Assembly (NCBI RefSeq): GCF_009831235.1
Contig: NZ_WUUL01000007.1
Span: 62,001 to 126,000, forward strand
Direction: 5' to 3'
Source of the DNA: Shimazuella alba
GTDB lineage: Bacteria; Bacillota; Bacilli; Thermoactinomycetales; Thermoactinomycetaceae
DNA length: 64,000 nt
Shown: positions 8,842-16,816 of the stretch, one piece after another
Position numbering within the stretch: position 1 is the stretch's first letter
Layout of the letters: every line of letters starts with the position of its first letter
Made by a program: the position numbers and the translations under genes
Notes under the pieces: model-generated
The model's database searches: none
Seen by the model: only the letters and a program-made list of their open reading frames with translations
Told to the model about the DNA's origin: nothing

Positions 8842-9240
8842 TTACGAACTCTTTGGGATTCCGCAAAAATGACATTTGCCCTCAAACCACAAATGCTGGA
8901 TGACAGGAATGGAAAGCCTTACCCTGCCCTTAATCCATTTCCGAGAATCAAAAACAGTAACTTCATTATTTTTCTTGTTGATATGTTTGCGAATGACATC
9001 AGACACGCAAGCACATTTTTTCTTGTTACAATTCCCATGTGATTCCCGGATAATCAAATCATAGTTATTTCCTTTCTCTGACAGGGCAGGACGAATACTA
9101 ACAATGGCACAACACCCCAACACTTTTGGTTCGTCTGGACAATGGTAATGACCTATTGTCCGAATCCAAGTCGGATACTGTTCATTGTTAAGTGGTGCAA
9201 TTCCATTGCAATACACATGATTCGCATTTCGAAGCGACAT
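8842..9240 (-). CDS. Unknown Cys-rich protein, paralog of the gene at 10165
   Basis: A 132-residue protein of unknown function with Cys at GHYHCPDE, GCCAIV, GNCNKKKCACV and a terminal CHFCG, enough for one or two metal sites. It ends VIQHLWFEGKCHFCG, closely matching VERHLWWQGECLFCQ at the end of the 10165-10536 gene; WIRTIGHYHC likewise matches WKIVRGHFLC. The two are therefore diverged duplicates lying either side of the nucleotidase gene. GGAAGG precedes the ATG. No membrane segments or signal peptide. Confidence 0.6.
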   Translation of the reverse strand: MSLRNANHVYCNGIAPLNNEQYPTWIRTIGHYHCPDEPKVLGCCAIVSIRPALSEKGNNYDLIIRESHGNCNKKKCACVSDVIRKHINKKNNEVTVFDSRKWIKGRVRLSIPVIQHLWFEGKCHFCGIPKSS

Positions 9241-9306
9241 CCTGTTTGCCTTCCGTATGATCTGGATGAGGTCACATTTATTTTATATCAATATGGTTAC
9301 AAATAA

Positions 9307-9885
9307 CTAGCTTCTATTCAACTCTTCTACTTTCTCCACAATCTCATACACATCACGCCAATCCGTTATACGCAAAAGCTTTGGATGAAGATCACGGTTA
9401 TAACAAGCATCCACAATAATGGTGGGAACTTTACCAGAAACCAATTTATCAAGATGTTCCTTTGCATCTTCAAAAAACAAGTCGATACCTAATTTCTTTG
9501 CCACTTTCGCTTTATTGACTGAATTCATATGCAGGTTTCTTCCGTTATAGGGAAAGCCGTGTTTTTTAAGCCACATCTTTGTTACCCTACGGATTTTTTC
9601 CATTCCCGGTCTTGCAGTGATAAAGTAAACTTCATGTCCATCTTTCACCAATTGATTTAAGACTTCGGAAGCATGTGGCAAGGGCAAACCTAATGTGTAG
9701 ATTTTTTCTTCTAATCTACGCCATGTCTTTCTACCTTCTTGTGGAGTAAGCCCAAATGGCTTATCTAAATAAAAGTCTGGAACATCATCAATATGTACTT
9801 GTTTGCCAAATTCTTTGTTATATACTTCAACTGCTGCTCTATGGGTATCCTTAATCGTTCCATCGATATCTATTCCTATCTTCAT
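9307..9885 (-). CDS. HAD-family 5'(3')-deoxyribonucleotidase-like protein
   Basis: A 192-residue HAD-fold hydrolase of the NT5C/YqfW nucleotidase type. Motif I is IDIDGTIKD at residues 4-12 (nucleophile Asp and acid/base Asp), motif II is VYFITARPG around residue 93, a Lys in VNKAKVAKKLGID may supply the stabilising positive charge, and motif III is FFEDAKEHLD. The family dephosphorylates nucleoside monophosphates or related metabolites; the true substrate is unknown. AAGGAG lies ten bases before the ATG. It is flanked by two paralogous Cys-rich genes on the same strand. Confidence 0.8.
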   Translation of the reverse strand: MKIGIDIDGTIKDTHRAAVEVYNKEFGKQVHIDDVPDFYLDKPFGLTPQEGRKTWRRLEEKIYTLGLPLPHASEVLNQLVKDGHEVYFITARPGMEKIRRVTKMWLKKHGFPYNGRNLHMNSVNKAKVAKKLGIDLFFEDAKEHLDKLVSGKVPTIIVDACYNRDLHPKLLRITDWRDVYEIVEKVEELNRS

Positions 9886-9927
9886 CTATGTGCTCCTTTT
9901 TCTATAATCTCTAGGTTAGTATAAAAC

Positions 9928-10112
9928 AAAAAAAGCCCCGCTATGCCGCGACTTCCTAAACAGGTTTAAAATAATGCGTTAACTTGCAATATGTTCTTTT
10001 CCAATTTATATATGTTACAATTCATAATAACCGACCCAACGCAGAGATAGCATGCACAAGACCTACCATCACTTTGTCGGATCCCCTAAAAAAATCAGGG
10101 GAATACTTCCTC
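9928..10112 (-). ncRNA. Candidate second 6S-like RNA, or its 3' remnant
   Basis: The segment 9928-9959 is a near copy of the 3' end of the 6S gene at 10622-10651 (both read AGCCCCG, then TATGCCG, then TCCTAA on the plus strand) and on the minus strand is followed by seven T. Its local hairpin is weak, so like 6S it would need a distant 5' partner. CCCCTGAT and CCGAC near 10100-10080 could pair with GCGGGG and GTCGCGG. The central part is AT-rich and unconvincing, so this may be only a terminator remnant. Confidence 0.3.
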
Positions 10113-10164
10113 ATTTATATGTAGGAAGCTTATCTTCTTGCCAGGAGAGCTAAAGCAGTTTTTC

Positions 10165-10536
10165 CTACTGGCAGAAAAGACATTCTCCCTGCCACCAGAG
10201 GTGACGCTCAACGGAGATTGGAGTTGTTTCACCACGCAAAGCGAATACACCTCCATCCCTTCGCTCAAGATCCTTGAGAATATTCTCCAGCTTGGCAGGA
10301 CAATCATCTCCAGGACAATCGGAATCATGGTACCCTTTGATTCCCATAGCTACGTCACCGAAGTTGACCCGATTCAGCTCCACTCGAACGACACAGGAAG
10401 GATGTATGTCTTTATGGCACAAAAAGTGCCCTCGTACGATCTTCCATCCGGTCGAATTGGAAGTGACTCTATTACAGAGGGGGTGCTTCGTTTTGCGCTG
10501 GGACATTTCCCTATCCATTGCTTGACAGCAATCCAT
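10165..10536 (-). CDS. Unknown Cys-rich protein, paralog of the gene at 8842
   Basis: A 123-residue protein, function unknown. Cysteines lie at DCC near the N-terminus, HFLCHKD, PSCVV, SDCPGDDCPAK and the terminal CLFC. The C-terminus and the GHFLC region align with the paralog at 8842-9240. Codon use is richer in G and C than in the neighbouring housekeeping genes. GGAGAT lies upstream of the ATG, but with long spacing; internal ATGs a few residues in are also possible. The gene lies between the 6S RNA and the candidate second 6S element. Confidence 0.55.
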   Translation of the reverse strand: MDCCQAMDREMSQRKTKHPLCNRVTSNSTGWKIVRGHFLCHKDIHPSCVVRVELNRVNFGDVAMGIKGYHDSDCPGDDCPAKLENILKDLERRDGGVFALRGETTPISVERHLWWQGECLFCQ

Positions 10537-10620
10537 CTATAAATATTATATCTCCAAAAGTATGATTGCTCAATCGAAATGTATTTCCTGTCCACTAAGC
10601 AATACCTATTAATTACAAAC

Positions 10621-10816
10621 GAAAAAAGCCCCGTTATGCCGTGGCTCCTAAGTTTTGAACCTGCTCGTATTCAAAAGCAGGTGGGTGCTTTGCACCTATG
10701 TTCATAGATCCTCCTAATAAAGGCTCCCAATCCAATAGATGACCCAAGCTCCCGCAGAAAATGTGTTGGCTCAAAACTTCGGTGGCCCTCGCACATCGCA
10801 GGGTCTTTTAATACAT
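10621..10816 (-). ncRNA. ssrS: 6S RNA
   Basis: About 190-nt RNA that mimics an open promoter and binds housekeeping RNA polymerase. On the minus strand it begins near AAAGACCCTGCGATG, contains GTTTTGAGCC which pairs with GGTTCAAAAC near the 3' end, an internal CCACCTGCTTTTG arm, and ends GCCACGGCATAACGGGGC followed by six T. The order (5' CCCTGCG, gap, 3' CGGGGC) and position beside aspS match the Bacillus 6S gene. A good promoter lies directly upstream. Confidence 0.85.
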
Positions 10817-10818
10817 TT

Positions 10819-10847
10819 ATAGTAGCACAAAGATTACCAGAAGGCAA
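10819..10847 (-). promoter_or_regulatory. Promoter of 6S RNA
   Basis: TTGCCT (10847-10842), exactly 17 bases, then TACTAT (10824-10819) on the minus strand. Predicted start near 10812, just at the 5' end of the 6S sequence. Confidence 0.7.
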
Positions 10848-10923
10848 CCAAAACGGAATGAAAACGCTTTATTTTTTTGTGTTATTATCAAACTTTTCTT
10901 ACTAATAAATAAAAAACCGTTAT

Positions 10924-10962
10924 TTTATCGAAAAAAGCCAAGATTTGTCACCTTGGCTTTTT
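10924..10962 (-). terminator. Terminator of the hisS-aspS operon
   Basis: Inverted repeat AAAAGCCAAG / CTTGGCTTTT (10933-10942, 10952-10961), 25 bases after the aspS stop. T-rich on both strands, so it may also act on plus-strand transcripts. Confidence 0.85.
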
Positions 10963-10987
10963 AAAAAAATATCTAGAGTTTAAATCT

Positions 10988-12757
10988 TTATCGAACCGCT
11001 TGCTTGTTTGATATTTTGATATGCAAGTCAGCTAATTGCTTCTCATCCACCTCTGAAGGTGCATCTGTCATCAAGCAACGAGCGCTCGCTGTTTTTGGAA
11101 ATGCAATACATTCGCGAAGGTTTTGTCTTCCTGCAAGTAACATAATGATACGATCAAAACCAAATGCCATTCCACCATGTGGAGGAGCACCATACTCAAA
11201 TGCATCCAACAAGAAACCAAACTTTGCTTGAGCCTCTTCTTGACTGATTCCAAGCAGATCAAACATTTTCATCTGTAAATCACGGTTGTAAATACGTTGA
11301 CTACCACTAGATAGTTCGTACCCATTCAATACTAAGTCATGAGCTTGAGAGCGAACCGCACCTAGGTCTGTATCAAGCAATGGAATATCTTCTTCCACAG
11401 GCATAGTAAATGGGTGATGCGCTGGAACATGACGACCTAATTCCTCATCGTATTCAAATAATGGGAACTCCGTAATCCACGCAAAAACAAATTTACTTTC
11501 ATCAATTAGATCAAGTGCACGAGCTAGGCGTAAGCGCAATTCACCCATAACACTTGCAACAACAGCAGATTTATCAGCCATGATATAGATGACATCCCCA
11601 GTTGTAGCACCTGTTAATGCTTTTATTTTCGTAATTTCTTCTTCTGATACAAATTTAGCAACAGACCCCTTTACTCCTTCTGGTTTCAAAGCCAACCAAG
11701 CTAGTCCTTTTGCTCCAATATCTTGCGCTTCGCCGATCCATTTTTCTACTTCTTTCCGGCTCCAGTCTGCTTTGCCAGACACCACAATCGCTTTTAGCAC
11801 TCCACCAGATTGGATCGCATTTTGGAAAACTTGAAAGGTATTTTGCGATAATGCCGAAGTAACATCTATCAATTCCATCTCAAACCGCAAATCTGGTTTA
11901 TCCGAACCATATCTGTCCATCGCTTCTTTATAAGGGATTCGTGGGAATGGACGAGGTACATCAATATCAAGAGTTTCTTTCCAGAGAGTAACAAACATTT
12001 CTTCCATCATCGAAAACAAGTCTTCTAAGGGTAAAAATGACATCTCTAAGTCAATCTGAGTGAACTCCGGTTGACGATCCGATCGCAAGTCTTCATCACG
12101 GAAACAACGTGCGATTTGGAAATAACGTTCCATCCCAGCTACCATAAACAATTGTTTAAACAGCTGTGGCGATTGAGGTAAAGCATAAAATTCACCTTTG
12201 TGAATTCTACTTGGAACCAGATAGTCCCGAGCACCTTCAGGTGTGCTTTTGGTAAGAATTGGTGTCTCTAACTCTACAAACCCTTGACCATCCAAAAATC
12301 GACGTACTACTTGCATCGCTTTGTGGCGAAGCATCATAGTTTCTTGCATTTTCGGACGACGCAAATCAAGGTAGCGGTACTTTAAACGAACATTCTCATC
12401 TACATCCACACGATCTTGAATGGGAAAAGGAGGAGTTTTTGCAGCGTTAAACAGATGGATTTGCTCTCCTTTTATCTCTAATTCACCGGTGAGAATATTT
12501 GGATTCACAGTATCAGCAGAACGCTTCACTACTGTCCCTGTGATCGAAACAACATATTCACTTCTCACTTGATCCGCAATACTGATCGCTTCCGCTGAAA
12601 TATCTGGATTAAAGACTACTTGCATCGTGCCTGTACGATCACGAATATCTAAAAAAATCACACCACCTAAGTCACGACGTGACTGAACCCATCCATTAAT
12701 TGTTACTTGTTGTTCTAATGCATTTACACACGAATCGATATAATGCGTACGAAACAT
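10988..12757 (-). CDS. aspS: Aspartyl-tRNA synthetase
   Basis: Class II aminoacyl-tRNA synthetase charging tRNA-Asp. The 589 residues give the full bacterial type: N-terminal OB anticodon-binding domain (VTINGWVQSRRDLGGVIFLD), motif 1 around ETPILTKSTPEGARDY, motif 2 FRDEDLRSDRQPEFTQ, the bacterial GAD insertion (about 290-420), and motif 3 GMAFGFDRIIMLLAG. It follows hisS after a three-base gap; the pair shares the T-box leader. Length and motifs are complete, with nothing odd. Confidence 0.97.
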   Translation of the reverse strand: MFRTHYIDSCVNALEQQVTINGWVQSRRDLGGVIFLDIRDRTGTMQVVFNPDISAEAISIADQVRSEYVVSITGTVVKRSADTVNPNILTGELEIKGEQIHLFNAAKTPPFPIQDRVDVDENVRLKYRYLDLRRPKMQETMMLRHKAMQVVRRFLDGQGFVELETPILTKSTPEGARDYLVPSRIHKGEFYALPQSPQLFKQLFMVAGMERYFQIARCFRDEDLRSDRQPEFTQIDLEMSFLPLEDLFSMMEEMFVTLWKETLDIDVPRPFPRIPYKEAMDRYGSDKPDLRFEMELIDVTSALSQNTFQVFQNAIQSGGVLKAIVVSGKADWSRKEVEKWIGEAQDIGAKGLAWLALKPEGVKGSVAKFVSEEEITKIKALTGATTGDVIYIMADKSAVVASVMGELRLRLARALDLIDESKFVFAWITEFPLFEYDEELGRHVPAHHPFTMPVEEDIPLLDTDLGAVRSQAHDLVLNGYELSSGSQRIYNRDLQMKMFDLLGISQEEAQAKFGFLLDAFEYGAPPHGGMAFGFDRIIMLLAGRQNLRECIAFPKTASARCLMTDAPSEVDEKQLADLHIKISNKQAVR

Positions 12758-12760
12758 CGC

Positions 12761-14017
12761 TTACTTCCCCTCCAGTAAATAGGAGACCAATTTATCCATT
12801 GCTATGGATGTTTGTTCACCTGTTTCCATCTGTTTGATTTGAATTTGATTATTAGCCAATTCTTCTTCACCTAAAATCACTACATAACGTGCATTTAGGC
12901 GATTTGCCGTTTTCAGTTGTGCTTTTAATTTGCGATCTAAGTAGTCACGTTCTGCCTTTAAACCAGCCTTGCGAAGTTCTCCCAAAATACGAACAGAAGC
13001 TTTTTTTGCTTCTTCCCCCATAGAAACAAGAAAGCAATCAAGCGGGGCCGCTGTTGGAATAGACACATTTTGCTGTTTTAAAGCAAGCAATACTCGCTCC
13101 AAACCAATTCCAAAACCTATCCCCGAAACTTCTGGGCCACCAAGTTCTTTTACCAAGCCATTGTAGCGACCACCGCCACCGATGGTACTCGCCTGTGCCC
13201 CCAGTTCCTCTACCATGTACTCAAATGCAGTCTGTGTATAGTAATCCAAGCCTCGAACCAATCGATTGTTCACATCATACGGCACTTGAAGTTCTTCTAA
13301 ATAAAATTTGACTTGCTCCAGATTTTCCATACTTTCTTTGTCAAGAAAATCCAAGATAGAAGGAGCCTCTGTTGCGATCTCTTGTGTCCGTTTATGTTTA
13401 CTGTCTAATATTCTCATCGGATTGCGATAAAGTCGTGACTTTGCATCCGTGTCTAATTCAGCTTCAAAAGGCGTGAAGTACTCGATCAGCTTCTCAAAAT
13501 ATTTCGCACGAATTTCAGGATTTCCAACATTGTTTATTCCAACACGTACACCCTCGATTCCAAGCGAACGATAGAACTCAAGTCCAAGAGAAATAACTTC
13601 TGCGTCTATTGCTGGATCATCACTGCCAAACACTTCTACGCCAAACTGGTGAAACTGGCGATACCTTCCTGCTTGTGGACGCTCATAACGAAACATAGGA
13701 CCAAAGTAATACCATTTTGTCGGCTGCAATTCTGCGTATACTTTATTCTCCACAAAAGAACGAACAACACCTGCTGTTCCTTCTGGACGAAGAGTCAAAG
13801 ATCGATTTTTTCGATCTGTGAAACTATACATTTCTTTCTCCACAATATCGGTTGTTTCCCCAACCCCTCGTTCATATAGAGCAGTTTCCTCGAAGATTGG
13901 GGTTCGTATTTCTTCGTAAGCATATCTTTCACATAACTGTCTTGCGATTTTCTCAAGGTAATGCCAAGTAACCACCTCGTTTGGCAAGATATCATATGTA
14001 CCGCGTGGAATACCCAT
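12761..14017 (-). CDS. hisS: Histidyl-tRNA synthetase
   Basis: Class II synthetase of 418 residues charging tRNA-His. Motif 1 region RTPIFEETALYERGVG, motif 2 RPEGTAGVVRSF with FRYERPQAGRYRQF, the histidine-specific VRGLDYYTQTAFEYM, motif 3 GIGFGIGLERVLLAL, and a C-terminal anticodon-binding domain from about residue 325. AAGGAGG stands upstream of the ATG. First gene of the hisS-aspS operon behind the T-box. Confidence 0.97.
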   Translation of the reverse strand: MGIPRGTYDILPNEVVTWHYLEKIARQLCERYAYEEIRTPIFEETALYERGVGETTDIVEKEMYSFTDRKNRSLTLRPEGTAGVVRSFVENKVYAELQPTKWYYFGPMFRYERPQAGRYRQFHQFGVEVFGSDDPAIDAEVISLGLEFYRSLGIEGVRVGINNVGNPEIRAKYFEKLIEYFTPFEAELDTDAKSRLYRNPMRILDSKHKRTQEIATEAPSILDFLDKESMENLEQVKFYLEELQVPYDVNNRLVRGLDYYTQTAFEYMVEELGAQASTIGGGGRYNGLVKELGGPEVSGIGFGIGLERVLLALKQQNVSIPTAAPLDCFLVSMGEEAKKASVRILGELRKAGLKAERDYLDRKLKAQLKTANRLNARYVVILGEEELANNQIQIKQMETGEQTSIAMDKLVSYLLEGK

Positions 14018-14056
14018 GTTGCAAACCTCCTTTTAGTAGAATGAATGAAATTAAAA

Positions 14057-14390
14057 AATCTCCCGCCACTGACCTAATTGTCAGGGACGAGAGATTGGTA
14101 AACAATCTTTTAAAAACCCGTGGTACCACCCTAATTGAAAACAGATAAAAAGTTTTCCACTCTTATCCATTATCGCTGGAGAAGCGTCTAGCTCTACTTC
14201 CATTTATGGTTTCGCACTAGAACCTCTGGGTGTCTTTCATCGAATCGTCACTGGAGAACTTTACAGCCTATGAGTTCCCCTCTCTTTTGTTCGTTGTTCG
14301 ATTACTATTCCCATCATTGGTGGTAAGTATGTAGTTGAATGAATTAGTGCGATGAAGTAAGTATGTGAAACAAAGTATTATCTTTGTTTG
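14057..14390 (-). promoter_or_regulatory. T-box riboswitch leader of hisS-aspS
   Basis: The T-box core AGGGTGGTACCACGGG lies at 14132-14117. It is followed by a strong terminator: a 17-bp stem (14097-14081 with 14074-14058) and TTTTTTAA. Stem I includes GGGGAACT/AGTTCTCC at its top. The specifier bulge is bounded by GGG/CCC and ATCGAA/TTCGAT, with AGTA on the 5' side and GAAAGACA on the 3' side. The codon in the usual place, followed by A, is GAC (14234-14232, Asp); CAC (His) overlaps it by two bases. Uncharged tRNA would favour the antiterminator. Confidence 0.9.
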
Positions 14391-14396
14391 TTTAAG

Positions 14397-14425
14397 ATTA
14401 TATGAAGATTATGTTGCAGTGTCAA
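14397..14425 (-). promoter_or_regulatory. Consensus sigma-A promoter of hisS-aspS
   Basis: TTGACA (14425-14420), 17 bases, TATAAT (14402-14397) on the minus strand. Both hexamers are perfect. Start predicted near 14390. Confidence 0.88.
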
Positions 14426-14580
14426 GCAAATCCGAGCGATAAATTTACAATGTAAACGTTATTAAGTTTGTCTATTATGTGTCTAAATAATTTCATTTGT
14501 GAAACCGCTAACATTTTTATTAAAATCCACTTGTGCTACAATATTTCCGAGCAAATGAAAATCGAAGGTGAGAGATAAAG

Positions 14581-14955
14581 ATGAAACTATTTTTGATGCT
14601 GGGTAGTATTTTAATGGCACTTGCCGTAGCAATTGGTGCATTCGGAGCTCATGGTCTGACAGGAAAAGTTACCGAAAAAATGCTGGCGAATTGGCAAACT
14701 GGCGCACATTATCATATTGTGCATGCACTAGCAATCATCATCATCGGATTGACGATTGCAAAATTTGGTAATAGCGGACTGCTTACCACTGCTGGATGGT
14801 TGATCGTTGTAGGGATATTATTCTTCTCAGGAAGTTTGTATGTGATGGTACTGACAAATGTAAAAGTACTTGGGGCGATCACTCCAATCGGGGGAGTTGC
14901 CTTTATTGGAGGTTGGATTTGTTACGCAGTGGCAGTTTCAAAATTAATCCCGTAG
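14581..14955 (+). CDS. DUF423 membrane protein (YwdK-like)
   Basis: A 124-residue protein with four predicted membrane helices and the DUF423 signature: GAFGAHGL near residue 20, QTGAHYHIVHALAI, FFSGSLYVMVL and ITPIGGVAFIGGW. Found widely in bacteria; role unknown, probably an inner-membrane protein. The ribosome binding site is GAAGGTGAGAG upstream of ATG. It is the last conserved gene before the cassette array. Confidence 0.88.
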   Translation: MKLFLMLGSILMALAVAIGAFGAHGLTGKVTEKMLANWQTGAHYHIVHALAIIIIGLTIAKFGNSGLLTTAGWLIVVGILFFSGSLYVMVLTNVKVLGAITPIGGVAFIGGWICYAVAVSKLIP

Positions 14956-15034
14956 CTGGAATTGAATTTTTATAATATACATAGTATAATCATGCAAAGG
15001 ATTCGCTTTCTAGAGAAAGAATGAGAGATACAAA

Positions 15035-15418
15035 ATGGCTCTGCTTAACATCACCTTGGATCTGTATGTTGATTCCTTCAACGAATGGCTGGACCATAAT
15101 GAGATCCCCTTCTTCATCACCCCACAGACGGTGAGAAATTGTTTGGAAGAAGTGTGCTATCCGGGTGAAAGGTTGAATTTCAGGCTTACATCTGTGTCCC
15201 TTTATCAAAAAAAGACTATTTTGGTAGTGACTCTTATCGGAGAAAAAAATGGTAAGGTCACGGGGACAAAAAAGTGGATTCTCAACGTAGAGCCCCATAA
15301 GATTCAAATCATTGCTGAAACCTTCTCCTCAAAGGGAAAATGCGTTTCCACTCGTAACGTATCCTATGTAAAGGATAAGTTTACATATCAGGAGTTCGCT
15401 TCGATTTGGAGTTGGTAA
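15035..15418 (+). CDS. Cassette-array gene 1, family A orphan
   Basis: A 127-residue protein of unknown function and first of a tandem set. It shares a layout with the genes at 15712, 16330, 16817 and 17664: an N-terminal helix with Trp (SFNEWLDHNEIPFFITPQT), a strand-rich middle (TILVVTLIGEKNGKVTGTKKW), and the T-K-x-W-(I/S) motif at about residue 79, followed by a strand and a Cys. No signal peptide or membrane segment. TATAAT lies about 60 bases upstream and CTAGAGAAAGAATGAGAG just before the ATG. A strong terminator follows at once. Confidence 0.65.
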   Translation: MALLNITLDLYVDSFNEWLDHNEIPFFITPQTVRNCLEEVCYPGERLNFRLTSVSLYQKKTILVVTLIGEKNGKVTGTKKWILNVEPHKIQIIAETFSSKGKCVSTRNVSYVKDKFTYQEFASIWSW

Positions 15419-15428
15419 GAGCTGAAAA

Positions 15429-15475
15429 AGTGCCTAGTTTGTGTGTGAAAGACACAGACTAGGCACTCGTTCGTT
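15429..15475 (+). terminator. Terminator of cassette 1
   Basis: Ten-base stem AGTGCCTAGT / ACTAGGCACT extended by GTGT/ACAC, then CGTTCGTTTTG. Starts ten bases after the stop codon. Confidence 0.75.
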
Positions 15476-15626
15476 TTGTATAAAAATTCACATTTGCATA
15501 AATGCTAGTTCACTACCTTATATTAACTTTTGGTGTTATATATTGTATTCTGTATTGTTTATCGCTATAAATCCCTTTTATTCAAGAGCTTTATTTTTAA
15601 TTTAACTTTTCCAATAGGAATAACCT

Positions 15627-15676
15627 ATTTTAACAAAGCCTTTACATCAATCCCATCGATTCTCATGCTACAATAA
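15627..15676 (+). promoter_or_regulatory. Putative promoter of cassette 2
   Basis: TTTACATCAAT followed by CTCATGCTACAAT, an extended -10 (TG, one base, TACAAT). The same two blocks with almost the same separation precede cassette 3, suggesting shared regulation. Confidence 0.45.
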
Positions 15677-15711
15677 CCTTACATCGTTCATATAGTAGAA
15701 AGAAGAAAACG

Positions 15712-16065
15712 GTGAATCAAACCCAATTCCTCGATGCAGGTGTACAAGCAATCAATCAATGGCTACAAATTCAAGGTAGTAGACTAAAAATCACTGCTGA
15801 AACCTTCGCGCGAAACCTCCAGTATCAAGCTGGTAAACCGGGAGAAGTAGTAGAATTAACTGAATTTTCGGTACGAGTCAAGGACGCATCTACTCTTCAA
15901 GTAACTGCGAAGGGTCGACGAAAGGGAAAGGTATTCGTGACCAAATTCTGGTCTATCCAGACGTCTGGAAACAAGTTAAAAAATCTTTGTAGCACACGTA
16001 TCTATAATCAGAAATGGCAAAAAGAAACAAAGACCATTCACAATCTAAAAGACATTGTTTGGTGA
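15712..16065 (+). CDS. Cassette-array gene 2, family A orphan
   Basis: A 117-residue basic protein starting with GTG. It is the clearest family A member: AINQWLQIQGSRLKITAETF at the N-terminus, LQVTAKGRRKGKVFVTKFWSI in the middle, then a CSTRIYNQKW stretch. Compared with cassette 1, ITAETF aligns with ITPQTV and VTKFWSI with GTKKWIL. Function unknown. TAGTAGAAAGAAG lies about ten bases before the start. Alone between its own promoter and terminator. AT-rich codons, unlike cassette 3. Confidence 0.65.
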   Translation: MNQTQFLDAGVQAINQWLQIQGSRLKITAETFARNLQYQAGKPGEVVELTEFSVRVKDASTLQVTAKGRRKGKVFVTKFWSIQTSGNKLKNLCSTRIYNQKWQKETKTIHNLKDIVW

Positions 16066-16079
16066 TTTAACATAACTCC

Positions 16080-16115
16080 ACCCGGCTTAGATACAAAGCC
16101 GGGTCCTAATTTTTC
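16080..16115 (+). terminator. Terminator of cassette 2
   Basis: ACCCGGCTT / AAGCCGGGT, seven-base loop, then CCTAATTTTTC. Confidence 0.75.
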
Positions 16116-16248
16116 TAATATTAATTTTTTGTAAAATTAATCATCAAAAAACAAAATACTCTCCCCTAGATAAATTACTTTTCCTCCAACTCGAATTACC
16201 AAATTTCAACAACATTATACCGATAGAAAAATATAATCTTAACAATCC

Positions 16249-16284
16249 TTTTACATAAATATTACAAAAACTCATGTTATAATG
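16249..16284 (+). promoter_or_regulatory. Putative promoter of cassette 3
   Basis: TTTACATAAAT then CTCATGTTATAAT (extended -10). Same arrangement as upstream of cassette 2. Confidence 0.45.
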
Positions 16285-16329
16285 CTCCCAACACCGTAAG
16301 AAACCATCCATATAGAGAAAGGTACAACG

Positions 16330-16731
16330 GTGACTATTACTGCTAGCGATGCAGCGCAGCTCCAGAAGTTCTTCGAGGACAACGAGATCGAGCTCACTGG
16401 TCTGGAGTCTGGTGAACAGCTCACCGCAAAGCATCTGAAGGCATTCGAAACAGAAATCACCTACAACTACAAAGGTAGCAAGATCATCCTGAGTGGTCCG
16501 ACTTTCGAACACGTAGACAAGAGTACTTTTCAGGTCTATGCCGTGTATCAGGTGGGTGATACCATTCTGGTGAAGCGAGTGTGGGAACTGAAGGCGTCAA
16601 AGAATGGACGAGTCACTCTCTGTACTCGTACTGCTGACCCCTACAAGTATCCGCAGAATCCGGACGTGGACTTCCAGAACCGCTATGACACGTTCCCGGT
16701 CAAACTGATCGGTTACAAATGGGCTAAGTAA
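16330..16731 (+). CDS. Cassette-array gene 3, family A orphan, C/G-ending codons
   Basis: A 133-residue protein with GTG start behind TATAGAGAAAGG. Family A layout: an N-terminal helix (AAQLQKFFEDNEIELTGL), LTAKHLKAF aligning with the ITAETF region of cassette 2, TFQVYAVYQVGDTILVKRVWEL in place of the T-K-x-W-S-I motif, and a Cys-containing strand (VTLCTRTADPYKYP). Codon choice is striking: CTG, AAC, ATC, GAC, TTC, CAG dominate, while the neighbours use TTA, AAT, ATT, GAT. This suggests a different origin from the AT-rich cassettes. Function unknown. Confidence 0.65.
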   Translation: MTITASDAAQLQKFFEDNEIELTGLESGEQLTAKHLKAFETEITYNYKGSKIILSGPTFEHVDKSTFQVYAVYQVGDTILVKRVWELKASKNGRVTLCTRTADPYKYPQNPDVDFQNRYDTFPVKLIGYKWAK

Positions 16732-16743
16732 CACGAGTCCATA

Positions 16744-16779
16744 GGTGCTCGACTATGTTTAGATACATAGCCGAGCACC
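16744..16779 (+). terminator. Terminator-like hairpin of cassette 3
   Basis: GGTGCTCG-CTATGT pairs with ACATAG-CGAGCACC with one mismatch. The T-run is poor (ACTGCTTTCC), so termination is less certain than at the other cassettes. Confidence 0.55.
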
Positions 16780-16816
16780 ACTGCTTTCCAAACCAAACAC
16801 ACAGAAAGAGAAGACC

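Noticed and set aside
8752-9042. Plus-strand 96-residue frame
   Set aside because: Antisense to the Cys-rich gene at 8842-9240, which has a paralog at 10165 and therefore the better claim.
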